In this document: positions 32,044-40,935 of the stretch, in pieces
Numbering within the stretch: position 1 is the stretch's first letter
Layout of the letters: every line of letters starts with the position of its first letter
Assembly: GCA_030429705.1 (NCBI GenBank)
Contig: JAUIES010000003.1
Span: forward strand, 62,001 to 126,000
DNA from: Phycisphaerae bacterium
GTDB taxonomy: Bacteria > Planctomycetota > Phycisphaerae > Phycisphaerales > UBA1924
Length of the DNA: 64,000 nt
Direction: 5' to 3'
Made by a program: the position numbers and the translations under genes
Notes under the pieces: generated by a model
Database searches by the model: none
Told to the model about the DNA's origin: nothing
What the model saw: only the letters and a program-made list of their open reading frames with translations

Positions 32044-32523
32044 TCAGGCTCGCAAGTTTCGCTCGAACTGTTCGAGCAGATTATCGTCGATTCCCATTGG
32101 GTAGTACGCCTGCAATGCAGCGGTGAGGGCCTCGGGTGTGGCGAGGAGGAAACGACATGGGTCCGGAACACGCCACCCGACGAACCGCATGGCTCGCGGA
32201 AGCGATGCGGTGTCTGAAGCAACGAGCAACTCGCGACGGTCGAACCAGAGGGGTAGGCACCGGAACTGCCACGCCTGTCGCCGTTCGATGGTGGCGAGGG
32301 CGTTGGCTGCGATTTGAGCATCGAGTGGGTCGATCCAGTCGGCGATTTCGGAAAACTGGGTTGCCCAGGCTTGTTCGATGGCTTTAGAAGAGAGACCGAA
32401 CATTTCTTCAGCGAGCAAGCCGAACGGGCGTGCGCCCAGTTTCTGGACTTCCATGATCTCAACGCGCTGGTCTTCTGTCAGCAGCCCGTCGCGGACCAGG
32501 ATCTCACCCAAACGAATAGCCAT
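32044..32523 (-). CDS. Stand-alone MshEN / GspE N-terminal-like domain protein
   Basis: This 159-residue protein matches the N-terminal domain of type II secretion/type IV pilus assembly ATPases (MshEN, GspE-N). It opens with IRLGEILVRDGLLTEDQ, the pattern of the cyclic-di-GMP-binding half-motif, and has a second similar helical unit around AIEQAWATQFSEIADWIDP. No ATPase core follows. It could bind cyclic di-GMP and regulate a motor ATPase in trans. GGAGGGG lies about eight bases before the ATG. The stop lies 20 bases before the rimO start on the same strand, but rimO appears to have its own promoter. Confidence 0.7.
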   Translation of the reverse strand: MAIRLGEILVRDGLLTEDQRVEIMEVQKLGARPFGLLAEEMFGLSSKAIEQAWATQFSEIADWIDPLDAQIAANALATIERRQAWQFRCLPLWFDRRELLVASDTASLPRAMRFVGWRVPDPCRFLLATPEALTAALQAYYPMGIDDNLLEQFERNLRA

Positions 32524-32743
32524 AACTGCACCCCTCCGAAAAACTCGATCGCTTTACGGTGCGTGCATCGGTTGCGTGCGATGGTGTCGATGACATGCGC
32601 ACACGAAAGTGTGGCAGGTCGCCGGAACTTGCACGGCGTGGAATCGGTGTGCGCGTTGAGACGGCTCAAGTTGAAAAAAGACCAATCTATTGCGTGAGAT
32701 CGGTTGCAACGCCACTTGAGCCGGTGGCTGCACGATTGGTGCG

Positions 32744-33094
32744 TTATGTGGCCGCTTCGATGGTGGCGATAAGTCCGCGGCTGCGCAGGCGATCGCGATA
32801 GAGTTCGGCCAATTCCTTGTGCGTCGTAAGCACGATCGCGCGACCTCTGAAGTGAGCGGCGAGCATGATCAGGGCGGCTGCACGCTTGTTGACTGGTGTG
32901 GCGACCGTGATCGACTCGACAACCTCAGCCATGTCGTGGTGATCGTCGTTGTGCAGGAGCACATGAAACTCGGGCAGTTTATCGGCCTTGGCAGGCGCTG
33001 GAGCACGCTGCGGTTTACGAGTCGCCGGAGGTGCGGGTGTTTCGACGGGGGGCGCGTCGGGTGTAGCCGTGGACATGAGGTGGCTCGTGGTCAT
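32744..33094 (-). CDS. clpS: ATP-dependent Clp protease adaptor ClpS
   Basis: This 116-residue adaptor delivers N-degron substrates to a ClpA/C-ClpP protease. The core (about 42-116) shows the substrate-binding LHNDDHHDMAEVVESI, with the Asn-Asp-Asp characteristic of ClpS, and a later His in the TTHKELAE region. A Pro/Ala-rich N-terminal extension of about 35 residues precedes it. The start at 33094 is chosen because the ATG at 33115 lies upstream of a TATACT -10-like hexamer (33104-33109). clpP genes lie 5 kb away; no clpA/C is in the window. Confidence 0.85.
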   Translation of the reverse strand: MTTSHLMSTATPDAPPVETPAPPATRKPQRAPAPAKADKLPEFHVLLHNDDHHDMAEVVESITVATPVNKRAAALIMLAAHFRGRAIVLTTHKELAELYRDRLRSRGLIATIEAAT

Positions 33095-33103
33095 CGTGCC
33101 GCC

Positions 33104-33109
33104 AGTATA
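33104..33109 (-). promoter_or_regulatory. Candidate -10 element for clpS
   Basis: The minus-strand hexamer TATACT lies nine bases before the ATG at 33094, between two possible start codons. It favours the inner start and a near-leaderless mRNA. Confidence 0.4.
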
Positions 33110-33136
33110 CCGCATGTGCCTCGATTGGTCATGCGA

Positions 33137-34540
33137 TTATTTGCCAACGCAGAAGGATGCAAAGATGCGGCCGATGATGGCATCAGGAGCAATGTGCCCG
33201 GTGACTTCGCCGAGATGATCGAGGGCTTCGCGGAGAAAACCCGCGATCAATTCAGCATCGAGCAGTTCGGCATCAGGCTGATTGGTGAGTTCTTCGACCG
33301 CGCTCACCAAGAACGTGCGTGCGGATCGGGTGTGGGCTTTGTGTCTCGGGATGAGCATCGATTCGTCCGCTCGTCGTGAGCCGAAGGCGTGGGCGGCGAT
33401 GTGTCTGCGAAGAGCGTTGAGATGCCAGCCGTCGCGGGCACACACCGACAGGTCTGCCAGCGGCGACGGAAGATGGCGGTCGGCTTTGGTGCAGATGCGC
33501 AGCATGGCGATATGCGTTGGTACATCGGCGAACACTGTGGCTTCACTGGCAGAACTTGCCGATTCGGTCGTCTCCTGAGAAAGCTCAGCCGTGCGGTCAG
33601 TACCGTCTTGATGCTGCGTCGATTGACAAAGCAGGATGAGATCGGCGCGTTCCAGAATCGCTGTGGCGTGCCGCTGCGCGTCTTGATCTACGACATCGGT
33701 CGTGTGTTCGTCGAGTCCGGGCAGGTCTGCCAGGTCGACTGGGGGGGCGTTGGCGATGGACAGATCAAGCGGTTCGACGATCACATCGCGGGTCGTGCCC
33801 GCGACTGGGGTAGTCACGACTCGATCGCGTCCGAGGAGCGCGTTGAACAGTGTCGACTTGCCAGCATTGGGCGGACCAACAAGCGCAACGAGCGGGCGAT
33901 CGCTGGACCACGATGTGTGCACCGGTCCGATGGCGGCATCGAGCAGGTCAATGAGTTCGCACAGCCCATCGCGCAGGCGATCGGAGGGTATTGAGACGAC
34001 ATCTTCCTGATCGGTGAAATCGATGCCGGCTTCGACGAGGGCGAGGAGGGTGGCGAGTTGATCGGCCCAGGCGCGGTGTTCGTCGCCTGCCTGACCCGAC
34101 AGGACACGGTCGGCAGCCCGCAGCGAACTCGCTGATTCGGCGGCGATTTTGGCTGCGACACCTTCCGCCTGCGCCAACGAAAGTTTGCCGGCAAGATAGG
34201 CACGCGATGAAAACGCGCCGGCTTCGGCCCGACGGACACCATCCAGAGAGCACAAACGATCAATCAGCAGATTGACCAGTGTGTCGTTGGCGGGCAGGAG
34301 CAACTCGGCCGCATCTTCACCGGTATATGACGCGGGCGCCATGAACCGAAGCACAAGCATCGGCAGGTCGTGCGGCCCAAACACCGACGCGCGCGCCTTG
34401 AACGCTCCGCGTCGGCGCGGCGTGTCGATCTTGAGGCAGTTCAGGGCATCTTCGGTGTGCGGGCCGCTGATGCGGATCAGCGTTCGACGGGCCTGCCCGG
34501 GCGCGGTGGCGCGGGCGACAATGGTGTCGCCGATGGGCAT
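33137..34540 (-). CDS. mnmE: tRNA modification GTPase MnmE
   Basis: With MnmG, this 467-residue GTPase modifies the wobble uridine of certain tRNAs. The N-terminal folate-binding domain starts with [14 protein letters not shown]. The embedded G domain has G1 GPPNAGKST (about 221-229), the AGTTRD switch, G3 DLPGL and G4 TKAD in place of NKxD. The C-terminal cysteine motif is FCVGK, a conservative variant of FCIGK. It starts three bases after the yidC stop, the conserved yidC-mnmE order, so the genes are cotranscribed. MnmG is not in the window. Confidence 0.93.
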   Translation of the reverse strand: MPIGDTIVARATAPGQARRTLIRISGPHTEDALNCLKIDTPRRRGAFKARASVFGPHDLPMLVLRFMAPASYTGEDAAELLLPANDTLVNLLIDRLCSLDGVRRAEAGAFSSRAYLAGKLSLAQAEGVAAKIAAESASSLRAADRVLSGQAGDEHRAWADQLATLLALVEAGIDFTDQEDVVSIPSDRLRDGLCELIDLLDAAIGPVHTSWSSDRPLVALVGPPNAGKSTLFNALLGRDRVVTTPVAGTTRDVIVEPLDLSIANAPPVDLADLPGLDEHTTDVVDQDAQRHATAILERADLILLCQSTQHQDGTDRTAELSQETTESASSASEATVFADVPTHIAMLRICTKADRHLPSPLADLSVCARDGWHLNALRRHIAAHAFGSRRADESMLIPRHKAHTRSARTFLVSAVEELTNQPDAELLDAELIAGFLREALDHLGEVTGHIAPDAIIGRIFASFCVGK

Positions 34541-34543
34541 GGG

Positions 34544-36856
34544 TTATCTCTTGGGCTTCTTCTTTTTATAGTTGGGTTCGGTTTTGTCAGGCGCGACATT
34601 TTTGACCCGGCGCATCATGCGCTTGCTGGCTTGCTGCTGTTGTTGCTGCTGTTCGGCCGCCGCTTTGAGCCTTGCCATGAACCCGTTGGAGGCTCTGGCT
34701 TCGCGTTTGGCTTGGGCGCGTTCGCGGAGTTTGTCGGCATCGAGCATCCCATGCTTGTTCATGTGAGCGCGAATCCACTTATTCTCGAAGATGGCGAGCG
34801 TTGAGTTGGTCACGAAGTAGAGGGCCAAGCCACTGGGGGCAGCGTACATAAAGATCGGGAACAGGAACACGCTCATGATCTTGACCATGCGCTGTGTTGA
34901 TTCCTGTTCCGGTGTCATTGAGGTCGAGGTCGGGGGGGTGAGATATTTTTGATGGAAGAAGAACACGAAGCCCATGAGAATGGGCAGAATGTTGATCGCA
35001 TCGATCTGTGCGAAGCCGAGGTTCCAGGACACGCCAAGTGGGATGGCGTTATCTGAACGAGACAGGTCGGCAAGGAACTGCCACCCGCCGAAGACCGATT
35101 GGAACACGCCGTAGAACGCGGGTTCGTGACGCAGTTCAACCGCGAAGAACAGGGTCGCGTACAGCGCGATCCAGACCGGGCTCTGGAGCAACATGGGCAA
35201 GCACCCCAGCATGCCGGCGGGGTTGACACCCTCTTCGCGCCAGAGTTTGGTCATCTCCTGCTGCATGCGTTTGGGATCGTCGCCGTACTTTTCCTTGATC
35301 TTCTTCTGCTTGGGCGCCATGGCCTGCATCTGCACGCCGAAACGCTGCATTTTGATCTGGCTCCACCGTGTCACCGGGTGGAGGCAAGTGCGAACGATGA
35401 CCACGAGCAGAATGATGCTGATCGCCCAGTCGAAGGTGATCCCCTGCAGAAAGTGCAGCGTCGCGAGAAGTAATCGAGCGAGCGGCTGAAAGGTGCAGAA
35501 CGCGCACATGCCGCCGAAGTTGTAGAGAACAAGCCCGTCGAGCCCGAGGGCTTTGGGCATGGGTTCAGCGTTGATGGCTGGTCTTGACAAAGGTCCGGCG
35601 AACAGGCCGAGGTTGAAAGCACTCGACGCGCCTGGTTCGATGCGGACAGTCTCTGAATCAACGAGTGTGAGCACAATCGTTGCCGCGAGCAGCTCGCCCC
35701 GCTTGGCGTTCATCGGCGTGCCGGGTTCGAGACCGGCGATGCGGGTGACGCGGCCTGCGGGCATCAGTCTGTTCGGAGCCGTCGGGTCGATCTCGGGATG
35801 GAGCGCGGCTCCGAAGTAACGATCGGTGATGCCGAACCAGACCAGACGATCGCCTGACTTGAGGCTGTCTTCGTTGGGCCACATGTCGGCGGCGAGCGGA
35901 ATGGTGAGTGCATCGTTTTGCTTGGTGATGCCGACCAGCGAAGAAAACGGCTTGGTGTACTTGTTGCTGAGGACGGCGGTGTCACCGGCCTGCGCTTGCG
36001 GACGGAGCCAGTACCCAAACCGCGACCGCCTCTTGTCACCGCCATAGCCACCGGTATCTGGGTCGAGCGTGATCGGTCCCGAGTGCACCCAGTGCATGGT
36101 AAGAGGCGCTTCAGACAAGTTGATTGCCCGCTGTGTTGCCCGCACGACATGAGAATTGGTCGTTATCTTCAGCGTGCGCTCGATACGGAGTACAGGCTCG
36201 CCGTTTGCATCTTCGATGATGGCATCAAATGCGCCCGGGCTTCGACTCGGCATGTGTTGCCAGACGGGTTCGCCGTTCGGGCCGCTCGTCAGGTCGATGC
36301 GCCGTCCGTTCACAACCACCGCGGTCAGCGCAAACGGCACTGCGGTACTGACCACGCCTCCCGTGTCAATCTCGCGTGTGGATTGAACGAGGATGTGGTC
36401 TTTGCGATCGATCTCTTGAAAGTAGTCAGTCAGGCGGAGTGATTCGATACCCAGTCCGAAGGGCGAGATTTCGGCCAGCATCTCGTAGTCGGAGTCAGCA
36501 TCGAGACTGCCCAGCGTGGGCATCGCGATGGCGGTGTCGAGGGTGCGCACGCGAAGACCGGTCGGCGCGGGCGTGTCGGTCGCCGGGGTCGATTCTGGTT
36601 GTTCTGGTTCGACCGGATCGATCGTTGGCGTGATCGGCGAATCGATCGGGTCGGGGGTCTCAACAACAGTCGAGTCGTCGTCGACCGTCGGTGCAGCGTC
36701 ATCGTCGGTGTCCTGATTCGTCGCGAGCGTCGGATCGGGCGTGGTGGTTTTTGATTTAGAGCCGCCCTGAGCAGCCAGAATGGCGATTCCAACACCCAGC
36801 AGAAGAGCGCCAAGCGGAATGAGAAGTCGGAGTGTCGTGTTTTTTTGTTTGGGCAT
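34544..36856 (-). CDS. yidC: Membrane protein insertase YidC
   Basis: This 770-residue protein inserts proteins into the cytoplasmic membrane. It has an N-terminal membrane anchor (about 10-29), an Asp/Thr/Pro-rich linker (about 35-105), a large periplasmic beta domain like that of Gram-negative YidC, and the conserved C-terminal five-helix insertase core (WAISIILLVVIVRTCLHPVT; NPAGMLGCLPMLLQSPVWIA; YAAPSGLALYFVTNS). The C-terminal tail has a run of seven Gln and a Lys-rich end (YKKKKPKR) that could contact ribosomes. The start at 36856 is where the anchor begins; the frame is open to 37003. It lies directly upstream of mnmE. Confidence 0.92.
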   Translation of the reverse strand: MPKQKNTTLRLLIPLGALLLGVGIAILAAQGGSKSKTTTPDPTLATNQDTDDDAAPTVDDDSTVVETPDPIDSPITPTIDPVEPEQPESTPATDTPAPTGLRVRTLDTAIAMPTLGSLDADSDYEMLAEISPFGLGIESLRLTDYFQEIDRKDHILVQSTREIDTGGVVSTAVPFALTAVVVNGRRIDLTSGPNGEPVWQHMPSRSPGAFDAIIEDANGEPVLRIERTLKITTNSHVVRATQRAINLSEAPLTMHWVHSGPITLDPDTGGYGGDKRRSRFGYWLRPQAQAGDTAVLSNKYTKPFSSLVGITKQNDALTIPLAADMWPNEDSLKSGDRLVWFGITDRYFGAALHPEIDPTAPNRLMPAGRVTRIAGLEPGTPMNAKRGELLAATIVLTLVDSETVRIEPGASSAFNLGLFAGPLSRPAINAEPMPKALGLDGLVLYNFGGMCAFCTFQPLARLLLATLHFLQGITFDWAISIILLVVIVRTCLHPVTRWSQIKMQRFGVQMQAMAPKQKKIKEKYGDDPKRMQQEMTKLWREEGVNPAGMLGCLPMLLQSPVWIALYATLFFAVELRHEPAFYGVFQSVFGGWQFLADLSRSDNAIPLGVSWNLGFAQIDAINILPILMGFVFFFHQKYLTPPTSTSMTPEQESTQRMVKIMSVFLFPIFMYAAPSGLALYFVTNSTLAIFENKWIRAHMNKHGMLDADKLRERAQAKREARASNGFMARLKAAAEQQQQQQQASKRMMRRVKNVAPDKTEPNYKKKKPKR

Positions 36857-37047
36857 AGAAGATGTCCGCTGCACTTGAGGAGCCGGGGACAAGGATAGAC
36901 CCCTGTCCGGGCGGCATCGAGCGAGTCGGCAGGTCGGACGCTGCGGTTGTGCGGAAAACGGATATGTGGATTGCGACGAGATGGCTGCATCGCACGATCG
37001 CAACGGGTGTCGAAGCGTTCTTCAGCCCTTGGATCGGTGGATCGGTT

Positions 37048-37827
37048 CTACCGACCTTCAAAGAGGCGATCACCGAGCCAATCGTGCAGATCGGGGATGG
37101 CTTTGATTTTGTCGGCGGTGACCTTGATGTCGTACTCAACGCGTCTGAATTCCACGCCATCGGGGTGGATGACGGCATAACTGGCGCGAGGGTCCTGGTC
37201 GCGGGGTTGGCCGACCGATCCGACATTGATGACACATTTTTCGCTGGGATTGAACTTGTAGATTCGGGCATCGCCCAGTTCATCAGGCGGATAGAAGTCT
37301 GGCTCGTCGGTGAATACCCCCGGAACATGGGTGTGTCCTACCAGAGCGACACGGTCGACGCGTTCAAAAATAGACTCGAGTTTGTCCGGCGCGTCGTTGG
37401 CATCATCGGGGAAGATGTACTCATTGATGGGCCGGCGCGGCGAGGCGTGAACCGCCAATATCGGGAAGTCACCATCGGGCGTTTGCTCGACCACCCGCAC
37501 ACGCAAGCGACCGAGAAAGTCGTACCGAGAGGCGCGCAACTCGTGATTTGGCTCGGCATCAAACTGGCCGCGCGTCCAAAACGCGCTTGATTCGGCGACC
37601 GGGTTGAAATTTGTCGGTTCGTAGAGCACGCCGAAATCATGGTTCCCCATGAGTGTCCAGGTGCACTGATCTCGGACGAGATCGACAACTTCGAGGGGGT
37701 CCGGGCCGTATCCGACGACATCCCCAAGGTTGATGATTCGTTCAATACCTGAATCGTGAATGTCTTCGAGGACTTTCTTCAAGGCTTCGGCGTTGCCGTG
37801 AATGTCGCTGATAACGGCTGTAGGCAC
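37048..37827 (-). CDS. Metallophosphoesterase, calcineurin-like
   Basis: This 259-residue cytoplasmic phosphoesterase has the complete dimetal motif set: DIHGN (7-11), GDVVGYGPDP (about 35-44), GNHDF (about 60-64), VHASP and GHTHVPG. The DIHGN plus GDVVGYGP form is typical of a diadenosine-tetraphosphatase/PP1-like bacterial subgroup whose substrates are mostly unknown. The start is GTG at 37827, with GGGAG about 12 bases upstream. It is transcribed apart from its neighbours, with the clpP pair divergent upstream. Confidence 0.85.
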   Translation of the reverse strand: MPTAVISDIHGNAEALKKVLEDIHDSGIERIINLGDVVGYGPDPLEVVDLVRDQCTWTLMGNHDFGVLYEPTNFNPVAESSAFWTRGQFDAEPNHELRASRYDFLGRLRVRVVEQTPDGDFPILAVHASPRRPINEYIFPDDANDAPDKLESIFERVDRVALVGHTHVPGVFTDEPDFYPPDELGDARIYKFNPSEKCVINVGSVGQPRDQDPRASYAVIHPDGVEFRRVEYDIKVTADKIKAIPDLHDWLGDRLFEGR

Positions 37828-38112
37828 GGGTTTGAGACTCCCTTCGGGTCGATTCTCGGGCGTTCGGGTCTCCGAGCGGGAGAAAACCCGTAGCGGACAT
37901 GCTAGAGCCTGTGTGTGACAAGAGCAACGAGTGTGCCCCTTGGTTGCCTGAGCGAGAATTGCGCCGGTCTGTCACGGGCGATCTGAGTAATGATTGGGGG
38001 TCGGGATTGCCGAAGGTGATAGTTCACCGAATGATGTCGTGTGGGCGTGCGCGTGTGCGCCCCGTCTCAGCGGCACCAAGGCGTCCAAGTGGACTGAAGC
38101 GCGAGGGAGACC

Positions 38113-38697
38113 ATGCCAGCAGCCAGCGTGAATTACCAACGGACGCGGGAGATGACGATTGATGAGCTCTTGCTCGAAAATCGGATCGTCTTCCTCGTCG
38201 GCGAAATCAATCAGGCATCGGCATCGCGCGTGATGATGCAGATGCTCTATCTCGAGAACCAGCGTCGGACGCAGGAGATCAGCCTGTACATCAACTCACC
38301 CGGTGGGGCGGTTGATGACACACTGGCGCTCTACGACACGATGCGGTTCCTCTCGAGCAGCATTGCGACCTATTGCATCGGCCGGGCCTACTCGGGCGCT
38401 GCGCTGTTGCTCACCTCGGGCGCTGAGGGTCGGCGGTTTATTCTGCCGCACGCCAAGGTGATGATCCATCAGCCCTACGGCGGTGTGACCGGTCAGGCGG
38501 AAGATATCCGTCTGCAAGCCGAGCAGATCATCAAGAGCAAGCAGACCCTGACGCGGATCATCGCTGAGCACACCGGTCAGGACTATGACACCGTTGTCAA
38601 GGACTCTGAGCGTGACAAGTACTTCACGGCGACCGAAGCCAAGGCGTACGGTCTGGTCGATGAGGTTCTTTCATCACCGCCCAAGGGCGCCGCTTGA
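38113..38697 (+). CDS. clpP: ATP-dependent Clp protease proteolytic subunit (variant ClpP1)
   Basis: This 194-residue serine protease subunit is from the ClpP family. The expected triad is visible: Ser in [10 protein letters not shown] (about 98), His in MIHQPYGG and Asp near [12 protein letters not shown]. The Ser motif differs from the usual GQAASMGA, with Tyr before Ser and Gly after it. The active-site environment is therefore unusual and the subunit may need its neighbour for activity. GGGAG lies seven bases before the ATG. The second clpP follows 38 bases after its stop, so they probably form a mixed ClpP1P2 complex. Confidence 0.88.
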   Translation: MPAASVNYQRTREMTIDELLLENRIVFLVGEINQASASRVMMQMLYLENQRRTQEISLYINSPGGAVDDTLALYDTMRFLSSSIATYCIGRAYSGAALLLTSGAEGRRFILPHAKVMIHQPYGGVTGQAEDIRLQAEQIIKSKQTLTRIIAEHTGQDYDTVVKDSERDKYFTATEAKAYGLVDEVLSSPPKGAA

Positions 38698-38735
38698 GAA
38701 CTGGGAGAACACGCATGAATACGCAAGGAGCATCC

Positions 38736-39356
38736 ATGAATCCCAGTGCCAACACGCTTGTGCCGATTGTCGTCGAACAGACGGGGCGCGGCGAGCGTTC
38801 GTATGACATTTTCAGTCGTCTGCTCAAAGACCGCATCGTCTTCGTGACCGGTCCCGTGATGGACGACATGGCGAACCTGATCGTCGCGCAGTTGTTGTTT
38901 CTTCAAAACGAAGAAGCCGGCGCAGATATTCACCTCTATGTCAACAGCCCGGGCGGATCAGTCACCGCCGGACTCGCGATCGTTGACACCATGCAGTTCA
39001 TCAGCCCGGATGTGTGTACCTACATCATCGGGCAGGCAGCGAGCATGGGCTCGGTCATCGCCTGTGCCGGCACCAAGGGCAAGCGGTATGCACTGCATAA
39101 CAGCCGCAACCTGATGCACCAGCCGCTTATCAGCGGTGTGCTTGAAGGCCAGGCAACCGATATCGAAATCGAAGCTCGCGAAATGCTTCGTCTGCGCGAT
39201 CGGTTGTATTCGATCTATTCGACCGCAACGGGTCAGTCAGCGGAGAAGATCGAAGCCGACTGCGACCGCAACCTGTGGCTCGATGACAAGGAGATGATCT
39301 CGTACGGGCTCATCGACGAAGTGCTGCACAGTTTGCCGAAGACGAAGAAGGAATAG
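38736..39356 (+). CDS. clpP: ATP-dependent Clp protease proteolytic subunit (canonical ClpP2)
   Basis: This is a 206-residue ClpP with the standard Ser motif GQAASMGSV, His in LMHQPLISG and an Asp in the [10 protein letters not shown] region. It starts with [18 protein letters not shown], normal for housekeeping ClpP. AAGGAG lies five bases before ATG 38736, which I prefer; ATG 38715, preceded by GGGAG, would add seven residues. It follows the variant clpP and ends in a strong terminator, so the two form a dedicated operon. The ATPase partner (ClpX/ClpC) is not in the window. Confidence 0.93.
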   Translation: MNPSANTLVPIVVEQTGRGERSYDIFSRLLKDRIVFVTGPVMDDMANLIVAQLLFLQNEEAGADIHLYVNSPGGSVTAGLAIVDTMQFISPDVCTYIIGQAASMGSVIACAGTKGKRYALHNSRNLMHQPLISGVLEGQATDIEIEAREMLRLRDRLYSIYSTATGQSAEKIEADCDRNLWLDDKEMISYGLIDEVLHSLPKTKKE

Positions 39357-39385
39357 CCGAAACTGGATTCCGATGAACGCGTCAC

Positions 39386-39417
39386 AAGCCCAGCCATCCG
39401 AATGGCTGGGCTTTTTC
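39386..39417 (+). terminator. Rho-independent terminator of the clpP operon
   Basis: A perfect 12-bp stem (39386-39397 with 39402-39413) with a tetraloop runs into five T. Confidence 0.9.
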
Positions 39418-39434
39418 ATTTCAACCATGGGGCG

Positions 39435-39596
39435 CTATGAATCGATCGGCGGTGTACGCATCGCGGCAATGCGTGCGATGAGATCGGCACGAAACTCATC
39501 GAGCGGGCGACCTTTGGGGATCGGCGACTTGTCAGCCGGTGGCGGGGTTCCGCGTTTGATGGATCGTGGATGGCGTCTGGTTCGGGCTTTGCGCAT
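39435..39596 (-). CDS. Possible small basic protein
   Basis: This 53-codon minus-strand frame lies in an otherwise empty 450-base gap between clpP2 and the guanylyltransferase gene. The predicted product is very basic at the N-terminus (MRKARTRRHPRSIKRG) and ends in a helical stretch (RPLDEFRADLIARIAAM). GAGGAAG lies about 11 bases before the ATG. No family is recognised. It may be a real small protein or chance; nothing else is visible in the gap except the terminator and the promoter of the next gene. Confidence 0.3.
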   Translation of the reverse strand: MRKARTRRHPRSIKRGTPPPADKSPIPKGRPLDEFRADLIARIAAMRTPPIDS

Positions 39597-39796
39597 GGTG
39601 TCTCACTTCCTCGAGACAAAGGTGCTGCCGGTTCGGAAGTTGTGCCCGTGGGTTGGGTGGTTGGCGTGTGACCGAGGCTGCATGACCGGAACCAATCACC
39701 GGTGTTGACGACAGCGAGGTGCGATAACGATGCCGAAAGACGGGGATGCCTCGATTGCGGTTGACAGGTTGAAACTCGGCCCGGTGATGGCCGAGG

Positions 39797-39802
39797 TATA
39801 GT
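39797..39802 (+). promoter_or_regulatory. Candidate -10 element for leaderless guanylyltransferase mRNA
   Basis: TATAGT is followed by six bases and the ATG at 39809. No Shine-Dalgarno sequence is present. TTGACA occurs at 39761-39766, but at a spacing of 30 bases it is too far to be a normal -35. Confidence 0.45.
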
Positions 39803-39808
39803 GCCAGC

Positions 39809-40915
39809 ATGCGCTACGCAATGATCATGGCAGGCGGTTCGGGGACTCGGCTGTGGCCGATCAGTCGAAAGGGCACACCCAAACAACTCATTCGGTTCAT
39901 CGACCGGGGCGAGGGCGAACAGGCGAGTTTGCTCGAGATCGCTGCCGAGCGCCTGGTGGGGCTCGTGCCGGATGGCTGCCGGTATATTTGCACGAACGAA
40001 GGGCATCGATCGCGGATTCTCGAAACGGTGCCGGGGTTTGATGATGATCACATTCTGGGTGAGCCGGTCGGGCGCGACACGGTCAATGCGGTCGGGTTTG
40101 GTGCTGCGGTGTTCGGGCTTGATGACCCGGACGCGGTGTTCGCGGTGGTGACAGCGGATCATTTGATCGAGCCGATCGATGTGTTTCATAAGGCTGTCAC
40201 GACCGGGTTCGATCTCGTCGAAGCCGACCCATCGCGGATTGTGACATTCGGTATCAAGCCGACCCATGCGGCGACCGGGTTCGGGTATATCGAGCAAGCC
40301 GGTGATATTGACGGGACCGATGGCCTTGGGTTTCAAGTCGCGCGGTTCGTCGAAAAACCCGATCGTGAAACAGCGGAGGGGTATGTCGCAAGCGGCAAGT
40401 TTCACTGGAACGCGGGCATGTTCGTGTTTCATGCGCGCACATTCATGGAGATGCTCAAGAAGCACGCACCAGAGTCAGCCGCCGGGCTTGCGAAAATTGC
40501 GCAGGCATGGAAAACCAACGATCGGCGAGCGGTTCTGGACGAGGTCTATCCGACGCTGCCCAAGATCAGTGTTGACTATGCGATCATGGAGCCGGCGTCA
40601 CATGACGACTCGGTAACGATCTGTGGCGTTCGGACTGATGTCGACTGGCTCGATGTCGGTTCGTGGCCGGCGTACGGCGAGACGCGCAAGCCCGATGCGG
40701 GGGGGAATCGTATTTCTGGCCCGGGCTCGATGGTGCATGTTGATAGCCGCGACAACCTGGTGGTGACGAGCGGGGGCGAAGCGCACACGGTGGCTCTGCT
40801 TGGGTGCGAAGGGTTGATCGTGGTGCAAACGCCGAATGCGACACTGGTGATGCCGCGCGAACGAGCGGAAGAGTTGAAGCGGCTTCATGAGTTTGTGCCG
40901 GATGATTTGAAGTAG
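39809..40915 (+). CDS. manC: Mannose-1-phosphate guanylyltransferase
   Basis: This 368-residue nucleotidyltransferase makes GDP-mannose from mannose-1-phosphate and GTP. The pyrophosphorylase signature GGSGTRLWPISRKGTPKQ is at residues 9-26, followed by GRDTVNA (usually GRNTAPA), FVEKPD, FHWNAGMFVF and VDWLDVGSW. No C-terminal phosphomannose-isomerase domain is fused. GDP-mannose feeds surface glycans, consistent with the amidotransferase and SDR genes that follow. The convergent asnB-like gene ends 20 bases after its stop. Confidence 0.92.
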   Translation: MRYAMIMAGGSGTRLWPISRKGTPKQLIRFIDRGEGEQASLLEIAAERLVGLVPDGCRYICTNEGHRSRILETVPGFDDDHILGEPVGRDTVNAVGFGAAVFGLDDPDAVFAVVTADHLIEPIDVFHKAVTTGFDLVEADPSRIVTFGIKPTHAATGFGYIEQAGDIDGTDGLGFQVARFVEKPDRETAEGYVASGKFHWNAGMFVFHARTFMEMLKKHAPESAAGLAKIAQAWKTNDRRAVLDEVYPTLPKISVDYAIMEPASHDDSVTICGVRTDVDWLDVGSWPAYGETRKPDAGGNRISGPGSMVHVDSRDNLVVTSGGEAHTVALLGCEGLIVVQTPNATLVMPRERAEELKRLHEFVPDDLK

Positions 40916-40935
40916 TCGCTTCACTTTACCCGTGG

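Noticed and set aside
39416-40465. 349-codon minus-strand frame opposite manC
   Set aside because: It is an antisense shadow of a well-supported guanylyltransferase gene with no recognisable protein.
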